Part shown: piece by piece, positions 58,261 to 64,000 of the stretch
How positions within the stretch are numbered: the stretch's first letter is position 1
How the letters are laid out: every line of letters starts with the position of its first letter
Origin: Dillenia suffruticosa
Taxonomy: Eukaryota; Streptophyta; Magnoliopsida; Dilleniales; Dilleniaceae
Length of the DNA stretch: 64,000 nucleotides
Direction: 5' to 3'
Assembly: GCA_033439265.1 (NCBI GenBank)
Contig: JAVTVX010000024.1
Span: 14,426,001 to 14,490,000 of the forward strand
Translations under genes and position numbers: made by a program
Notes under the pieces: generated by a model
What the model was told of the DNA's origin: nothing
The model's input: only the letters and a program-made list of their open reading frames with translations
The model's database searches: none

Positions 58261-59200
58261 TTGTTGAACTTGATCATTAATTCTCAGAGCTTGAAGAGGC
58301 ACTTTGCCATTATTGGTTCCTTTGCTTCATAAGTTCCCTTGATCTGCTTGACTACAAGCTAGCTATCGGTAAAGACTTGGATGTCCCGAGCTCTCAATAA
58401 TGCTATGATTCGTAAGCCTATCAATAATGCTTCGTATTCGGCTTGATTATTGGTAGCTTGGAGGTCAAAATGGAGTGCGTATTCTACCTTAAAATTTTTG
58501 GGACCCACTAGGATGAGTCCTACTCTGCTCCCTGAAGAGTTGGAGGAGCCGTTTACGTGTAAGGTCCACGGTGGGGTCGACCACACTTCTAGGAGGCTGT
58601 TAATAACTGGCTCGATAGTGATCAGGAAGGTGCATTCTTTAATAAAATCTACTAAGTTCTGACCTTTAATGGTGGGCCTTGGTTGATATTTGATGTCTAG
58701 CTCTCCGAGCTCGGTGTTCAATTTGATGAGGTGGCCTGAGGTGTTTCTCTTCTGTAAAATCGGTTTTATGGTTTGATTAGTTAGCACCACGATCGTATGT
58801 GCCTGAAAGTCGGGACGGAGATGATGAACAGTTATTATAAGAGCGAATGCCACCTCTTGATGGATCTGTAGTTGATTTCTTACTCTTGGAGCACTTGACT
58901 AACATAGAACACAAGTTTTTGCATAGCGGCTTCCTGTCTCACAAGTACATAGCAAAAAATTTGATCAAATACAGATAAATAAAGGTAAAGCTTCTCATCA
59001 GGAATGGGCCGAGTGAGGAGAGGCGGTGATGAGAGATATTCTTTGAGCTTATTGAAAGCCAGTTCACTTTCGAGCATCCATGTGAATTTCTGTGATTTCT
59101 TTAGAGTGTTGAAGAAGCGCTTGTATCTTTCTCTTGCCGTCGACAAAAATCGGTTTAAGGTTGCAATTTGTTCGATGAGACATTTTATCTCTTTCAATGT
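58261..59200 (-). pseudogene. TAT RNase H plus second (archaeal-like) RNase H
   Basis: The stretch 59197-58880 (MKEIKCLIEQIATLNRFLST to FYVSQVLQE) is the connection to the RT-linked RNase H, with LYLYLSVFDQIFCYVLVRQE in place of the usual DASDxAVSAVL block. The stretch 58853-58359 holds LGELDIKYQPRPTIKGQNLV and the second RNase H (PPWTLHVNGSSNSSGSRVGL, QATNNQAEYEALLIGLR, FTDS). In HVNG the first catalytic Asp is Asn; the Glu and the later Asp remain. The double RNase H arrangement is a hallmark of TAT-group elements. A stop after FTDS leads into the linker. Confidence 0.85.
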
Positions 59201-60000
59201 TCTAAGTGGAGCAATGTCTAAAATAGCCTAATTCTTCTCTCAGTTAGCCTCGATCCCTCGATTGGTGTTCTAAAAGCCTAAAAACTTGCCGAAAGTAATC
59301 CCAAAAGTGCATTTGGTTGGATTCAATTTCATATTAAAGCGCTCTAGTGTCTAGAATGTTTCTTCTAGGTCTTTTACGTATCTTTCCTCGTTGGTGCTTT
59401 TGACGAACACATCATCCACATATGCTTTGACGTTCCTACCAAGTTGCTGGTTGAAAACTTTGTTGACTAGCTGCTAGAAGGTTGCCCTTGTGTTCTTAAG
59501 GCAAAACAACATGACTTTGCAGTAGTTGGTGCCGAATTCTGTAATAAAGCCGATTTTTTCCTCATCTTTAGGGGCTAGAAGAACTTGGTTGTAACCTGAG
59601 TATGCATTCATAAAACTTGGGAGCTAATATCCAAATGAATTGTTTACGAGCTTATCAATGTCCAATAAGGGATGGCTATCCTTGGAGTATGCCTTATTGA
59701 GATCAGTGAAGTCGACACACATACTCCACTTGCCATTTGCCTTCTTCACCAGGACCATGTTTGCTAATTATTCGAGGTATTTTACCTCTCTGATGAAATT
59801 CGCCACTAGTAATTTCTTTATTTCTTCTTGTATTGCTAGCTGGCACTCGAGAGAAAATACTTTCTGCTTTTGTTTCATAGGTCTATGGTAAAGATACACC
59901 ATCAGTTTGTCTACAATCACTGAGGGATGTATTCTCAACATGTCTTCAAGCAACTACATGACAATGCCAGAATGACATCGTAGTTACTCGATTATGGCAT
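59201..60000 (-). pseudogene. TAT reverse transcriptase
   Basis: The minus-strand blocks are HRPMKQKQKVFSLECQLAIQ, EEIKKLLVANFIREVKYLE, then after a stop LANMVLVKKANGKWSMCVDF, TDLNKAYSKDSHPLLDIDKL, NAYSGYNQVLLAPKDEEKIG and NVKAYVDDVFVKSTNEERYV, with the YVDD active site retained. RFNMKLNPTKCTFGITFGKF follows. This is a nearly colinear Ty3 RT with five or so stops. It would copy the element RNA. Confidence 0.88.
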
Positions 60001-60672
60001 CTAGAAGGGGAGTTAGTAAGTGGGCTCAAATTTGGGCTGTCTGTCCCAAAATATTAGTGATCTTGATCTCTACTACTTCTTCACCAGGCTTAGGTTTAGT
60101 GGACCAATCGATATCATCTCTGAACTCTACAGTATCTAATTCTTCTTCTTTTCCTTCAATATGGAGACGTTTTGGGGGTTTGGATCGTAAGCAAGTATTG
60201 CAATGCACAGAGGTGTACTTTTGGTGCTCGGTAGGGCTTATAAATCTTTAGGTTAAAACAGCCCAAGATAGTATTGTACAGAGATGGTAGTTTGACCATG
60301 TTGAAGGAGGTCATAACGGAAGCATGATTGGGCGGTATTTCCAAAGTTATAAAGAGTGAGATAGTACCTTCAGGGTATAGTTGCTCATTTGAAAATCGTT
60401 TTAGAGGCCCAAATGGGGGCTAAAGATGTGTTTCATGCCCATTTGAGAGAAGACATCCCAGTAAAGGAGATTGCAATTTACTCCCTGGTTGACTAAAATT
60501 CCCTTCACGATGTATTGGATTATTTTGGCAGTGATGATCAAGGGGTCATGCCGACTTGGGTTAATCCCTCATAAGTCGTCATCATTGAAGCCAATTGGTG
60601 GCCTCTTTCTTTTCAGTAACATGCTAATAAGAGACAGAGGACGCGAATTACCTTTAAGCTAATTAGTCAGTT
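60001..60672 (-). pseudogene. TAT protease region, directly after the primer site
   Basis: The blocks are LLLKRKRPPIGFNDDDL, PLIITAKIIQYIVKGILVNQ and LLYWDVFSQM. These correspond to the protease of TAT elements, with Asn where the catalytic Asp belongs (VNQG for VDNG/VDQG). Further on, KLPSLYNTILGCFNLKIYKP corresponds to the PSxYNxILGR block. The sequence 60020-60200 is the link to RT and reads HIEGKEEELDTVEFRDDIDW. Only about 70 bases separate the primer site from this domain, so the whole gag gene is missing. Confidence 0.8.
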
Positions 60673-60692
60673 GTTCCCACAGACGACGTCAA
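60673..60692 (-). other. TAT primer-binding site
   Basis: On the minus strand this is TTGACGTCGTCTGTGGGAAC, two transitions away from the TTGGCGCCGTCTGTGGGAAC primer site I know from TAT-type elements. It lies at the inner edge of the 5' LTR. Confidence 0.75.
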
Positions 60693-61437
60693 TTTATTGA
60701 ATTCAAAAATGACTCCATAGTAGATCATCATTCTACCTAAATGGGAAACCAGTAAGGTGGTGTCTATTGACTTGTTTTCAGAAAATAATCCTATAAAAAA
60801 CCTGTTGGCGGTGATTCAGTGGAAGAGGTTTTGACGCTCAAGTCGGAAAGAGCGATAAAAAAGGGAAAGATTGAAAGGGTCTGAGCCTTATGCAGTCTCT
60901 TTGTGTAGTATGTAGAGTAAGAAAGGTGCACACTTGACAAGTTGCCTCTACTTAGTATAAATAGCATATGTGGAAGGTGCCATATGTGTTTGGGGGTATA
61001 AAAATGTTAGTTTCTTTGGGGAGAGATTGTATGACATCTCCCAAAATTATAGAAATTGTAGTGGTAAACTATTTGTAGATTCGGAATGTTTTGAGATAGG
61101 AAAGTTTCTATTGTCGTTGCGGAGACCCATGAAGATATGAATCACTAGGGAATTTACCTCCTTATCGGGAGAATTTGTATCAGATTAGAAAATGTTTAAA
61201 CTCATCAAAAATTTCTTTCCTTATTAGATAATTACGACTAGAACTCATTGTGTGATAGGGGTTGACTATGCATAGTTTGAGAGATTAGAAAGCCAGTTGG
61301 TTAAAGGTCCATCCAATTATAGTTGAGTGAGAGCTTGGTTTTGTATGGACTTGGTTGTAGCCTGGTAGTCCTAGCAGAATTTGGGCTTCAACGACTATGA
61401 ATTGTATAATCATGGGCTATCAGGCCCAGTATCATCA
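60693..61437 (-). repeat. TAT 5' LTR
   Basis: This LTR of about 745 bp on the minus strand starts TGATGATACTGGGCCTGATA at 61437 and ends near 60693. The exact inner edge is uncertain by a few bases because the terminal GGCTTAAACA of the 3' LTR has changed here. It is uninterrupted. Confidence 0.85.
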
Positions 61438-61442
61438 CAAAG

Positions 61443-61590
61443 GATTCAGATTTGTAGTTTATCTAACACAATTAACTGCATAATAAGAAATTATCAGTAA
61501 ATGTTATGAAGCATTGAAAACTATCTCGATTCGTTGTTTCAAACGACCCACATATATTGCTATAAATGAGTTACAGGATTTCTTTTGGGT
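61443..61590 (-). pseudogene. copia-1 integrase core, right-hand piece
   Basis: The minus-strand frame reads KEIL-stop-LIYSNICGSFETTNRDSF, then FITFTDNF and, after stops, YKSESF. This is the copia integrase block LDLIHTDVCGPFETxTRxGxRYFITFTDDF...HKSESF. It meets the CAAAG duplication and continues in frame as FEKFKKFK at 25463 on the other side of the TAT element. The plus-strand Ty3 element begins at 61591. Confidence 0.8.
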
Positions 61591-62230
61591 TGTGATGAGA
61601 TCATCAATATTGCAAGGAATTCACAAGATCCAACTCAAGTCCCAGTTGGGCCGGTGACAAAAGTTCGAGTTAAAAGATTCAAAAAAACACCGAATAACTT
61701 AATTCAGGGGGCTTTACAACAAGAAATTGGAGCCCAAATAAATAAAGAACCAAAAGGGGTCTTAATTATGCTCATACAAGTCCAATTGGAAGAATAAAAG
61801 ACCCAAAACTACCCAAAACCAAGGGAGGACGAAAATAAAGAAAAATAGCAGTAAGACTTGGTCAAAATAGTTTGATTTATTTAGTTTCCTAATTTTTATT
61901 TTTGTAACTTATATTTTAGTTTTCTGATTCTTTATTGTTTAGAGAGTTACTAAATTTTTAGTTGTCAATTAAGTTTTTACCTTTAAATTATAAATAGGCC
62001 ATTATACATTGTGTAAAAGACAACATTTTGAAGAGAATTAATAAAATTGTGAGGATTCTTCATACAGGTCTTGTTCTTTTGAGAATTTTGAATTTATTCA
62101 AGATAGTCTTATTCCTTATTTTTCTCTTTCCTTCTTACTTTTCTTGTTATACTTTTTTCTATATAAGTCATTAAATTTCATAAGACAATTATTTTTGAGT
62201 TGAGTTCTCGAGTTCAATAAAGAACTTAAC
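61591..62230 (+). repeat. element E 5' LTR and leader (inner edge unclear)
   Basis: The LTR start is taken at TGTGATGAG. The TATA box is at 61989. I found no standard initiator tRNA-Met primer site, so the LTR end is only bracketed between about 62050 and 62400. An open stretch at 61585-61797 codes for VPVGPVTKVRVKRFKK, which resembles the GPxTRxRAKxFK peptide seen near the ends of some plant Ty3 elements. Confidence 0.55.
61989..61997 (+). promoter_or_regulatory. element E TATA box
   Basis: TATAAATAG, followed by GCC, lies about 400 bases into the LTR-like region and 415 bases upstream of the gag start. It is a plausible core promoter by motif alone. Confidence 0.6.
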
Positions 62231-62404
62231 TAAGTGAAGTAGAGTGGTAAAAGGCAAGAGAGAATTCATTAAAAATAAAAGCCAAATACATAGAGTGAAA
62301 CACGAGTGGATTTGAGTGAATCATTATTTTTGAGTGAAATACATGAGGGAGTGTGGTGAGTTTCTTTCCTATTTTATTCTAACATTGTCTTGCAGATTTC
62401 AATC

Positions 62405-63614
62405 ATGACTCAAAATCAAAAAGATAACATAAGTGAGGAGGTTTAACCACAAGTTGGATCGAATCTACAACTTCAAGCATTTATGGGGGAGATGAGACGG
62501 ATGATGAAGAGGGAGTTAGATCTTGTACATGAAAGGTTGGATAAGGTGGAAGAGGGGTCGCAAAGGGAGAAACCATCAATAGTGCCAGCCCCCTCCAGGA
62601 GGAATAGGTTTCATCAAAGAGAAACTGAAGTTATGGATGAGTTTGAAGGGGATGGGTTAGAAGAGGAGTTTGATAGGTTGTCAGTGGGTAGTCATAGGAG
62701 ACTTGGTCGAAATAGAGAAGTTAATAATCGGGTAGATAATAACTTAGGTAGTATCAAGATAAAAAATCCATCATTTCAAGGTAAAAGTGATCTCGAAGCA
62801 TATCTTGAGTGGGAAAAGAAGATTGAGTTAGTTTTTGATTGTCATAGCTATTCTGAATTAAAGAAGGTTAAACTTGCTGTTATTGAGTTTACTATTATGC
62901 AATTGTATGGTGGGATCAGTTGTGTATCAATAGATGATGGAATGGGGATCAACCCATTGAAACTTGGGGTGAGATAAAAAGGGTAATGAGATGACGATTT
63001 GTGCCGAGTTATTACTATAGGGATTTATATCTCAAGTTGCAGAGTCTCCACCAAGGTAATCGAAGCATAGATGAGTATTTCAAAGAGATGGAAATGACTA
63101 TGATTCGAGCTAATGTGGAAGAAGTAGAGAGGCGACGATGGCTAGATTTTTTAATGGTTTAAATCGAGAGATTGCCAACACGATCGAGCTTCACAATTAT
63201 GTGGAGTTGGAGGATTTAGTATATATGGCAATCAAGGTTGAAAGGCAGCTCAAGAGAGATAACACACGACCAAAACCAATACCATAGATTCCGAATGCAA
63301 CATCTTGGAGAATGAGCTACCCGAAGAAAGAAAAAAATTCAGCCGTCTCCAGAGTTAAGCCTGAACATAAACCAGCTATCTCCACCACGACTTCTCAAAG
63401 TAAGTCAACCCCTACTTTAACTCGATCTAGTGAAATTAAATGTTTCAGGTGTCAGGGAAGAGAACATATAGTTAGCCAATATCCAAACAAGCGAGTTATG
63501 GTGATTCGAGAAAATGGTGCAGTCGAGTCTGAAGATGAAGGTGACATTGATTGTTTGCCTCCATTGGAAGACGTCCCCATCGGAGCTGAGGAGCTAAACA
63601 TGGTGAGATGTTAA
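62405..63614 (+). pseudogene. element E gag pseudogene
   Basis: ATG 62405 opens MTQNQKDNISEEV and stops at 62444. The frame continues with AFMGEMRRMMKRELDLVHER, an acidic stretch, and IKNPSFQGKSDLEAYLEWEK (the conserved capsid start). Near 62890 a single-base shift moves homology to another frame, which carries WWDQLCINR and later YYYRDLYLKLQSLHQGNRSI and EYFKEMEMTMIRANVEEVER. Frames switch again near 63150 (NGLNREIANTIEL-like). The zinc knuckle at 63438-63495 reads CFRCQGREHIVSQYP, with the last Cys changed to Tyr. It would have formed the particle core. Confidence 0.85.
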
Positions 63615-64000
63615 TGCTAGTAACATGTTGAGCCTTAAGTTTACAAGCTAGAGGACATGAAGAAGAAGTACAACTGGAGAATATCTTTCACACTCGTTGC
63701 CACATGAAAGACAAGATATGCATTTTGATCATTGATGGTGGTAGTTTTACTAATGTTGCGAGTAAGAGTTTAGTGGAAAAGCTGAATTTGTCAACCACTA
63801 AACATTCTCAACCATACAAGCTACAATGGTTGAATGATAGTGGAGAAGTGAGGGTTACAAAACAAGTGTTGTACCATTCTGGATTGGGAAATATGAAGAT
63901 GAGGTGTTATGTGATGTGGTGCCAATGCAAGCTGGGCATATTTTGTTAGGAAGGCCTTGGCAATTTTATCGACATGTGCAACATAACGGCTTCACCAACA
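63615..64000 (+). pseudogene. element E protease (cut by window end)
   Basis: The frame reads KDKICILIIDGGSFTNVASK, LVEKLNLSTTKHSQPYKLQW and LNDSGEVRVTK. This is the Ty3 protease of the type that has IDGGS rather than DTGS, so GG may be native and not a lesion. A frameshift at about 63890 moves the continuation (DEVLCDVVPMQAGHILLGRP, where LLGRPW is the second conserved block) to another frame. It runs off the window before RT. Confidence 0.82.

Larger units (their letters stand above)
25469..61437 (-). mobile_element. TAT-type Ty3/gypsy retrotransposon, gag-deleted and heavily invaded
   Basis: This minus-strand element has TG...CA ends and a perfect duplication CAAAG (25464-25468 and 61438-61442). 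The LTRs are about 745-755 bp once the SIRE-like insertion is removed. The order on the minus strand is 5' LTR, primer site, protease, RT, RNase H, a second (archaeal-like) RNase H, integrase, a long 3' untranslated region with tandem repeats, and 3' LTR. The second RNase H and the RT block EEIKKLLVANFIREVKY are typical of the TAT/Retand/Ogre group. Gag is missing. It hosts the SIRE-like element in its 3' LTR and a probable solo LTR in the pol region. Confidence 0.88.
61591..64000 (+). mobile_element. Ty3/gypsy element E, 5' part (runs off window)
   Basis: A TG edge (TGTGATGAGATCATC) at 61591 follows the copia-1 remnant, with TGGGT (61586-61590) as the left half of the expected duplication. 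LTR-like sequence with a TATA box, a leader, Gag, zinc knuckle and protease follow in plus orientation. The Gag is of the plant Ty3 type with SFQGKSDLEAYLEWEKKIEL. RT and beyond lie outside the window. Stops and frameshifts show it is decayed. Confidence 0.78.

Noticed and set aside
60702-61437. Similarity between 25469-26190 and this interval first read as a dispersed repeat next to a truncated TAT pol
   Set aside because: The TG...CA ends, matching CAAAG duplications, primer site on one side and polypurine tract on the other show they are the two LTRs of one element.

Overview
The window is repetitive plant nuclear DNA, probably from an angiosperm. It is AT-rich and filled with plant lineages of LTR retrotransposon (Ty1/copia, including a SIRE/Maximus-like element, and Ty3/gypsy of the Tekay-like and TAT types) plus CACTA DNA transposons. 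I find no host gene, rRNA gene or intact tRNA gene. Short flank comparisons give target-site duplications (TSDs) for nearly every element, so most of the 64 kb resolves into insertions nested inside one another.

The base layer is one decayed minus-strand Ty1/copia element, called copia-1 here. Its pieces lie at 1-825 (3' LTR edge and RNase H), 1936-2285 (end of RT), 24042-25463 (RT to integrase) and 61443-61590 (integrase core). The reading frame continues across the 36-kb gap between the last two pieces. Inserted into copia-1 are: CACTA-1 (826-1932, TSD ATA); Tekay-A (2286-24036, TSD GCTTT/GCATT), which itself holds CACTA-2 (3061-4397, TSD AAA) and Tekay-B (12117-23516, TSD AAATC); a minus-strand TAT element (25469-61437, TSD CAAAG); and at the right edge a plus-strand Ty3 element that runs out of the window (from 61591).

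The TAT element is the centre of the nest. It carries a probable solo LTR (56758-58068, TSD CAAGC) and a SIRE-like copia element (26191-53632, TSD AATTA). The SIRE-like element is split by Tekay-C (33055-49685, TSD CCTAT/TCTAT), and Tekay-C is split by copia-2 (39255-44344, TSD AACAC). That makes five retrotransposons stacked at one locus. All members are decayed by stops, frameshifts and lost catalytic residues except the innermost, copia-2. Copia-2 has two 449-bp LTRs differing at one base and an uninterrupted 1416-residue Gag-Pol frame that starts at the LTR/primer-binding-site junction and ends inside the 3' LTR.

Other structure: about seven ~88-bp tandem repeats in the TAT 3' untranslated region; short palindromic AAGNCGNCTT motifs in the SIRE-like LTRs and 3' region; a tRNA-like Pol III signature inside the CACTA elements; and recurrent G-to-A/C-to-T changes at key codons of the old elements, consistent with cytosine-methylation decay. 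Element names are local labels. Lineage calls rest on remembered family motifs, not on a database search.
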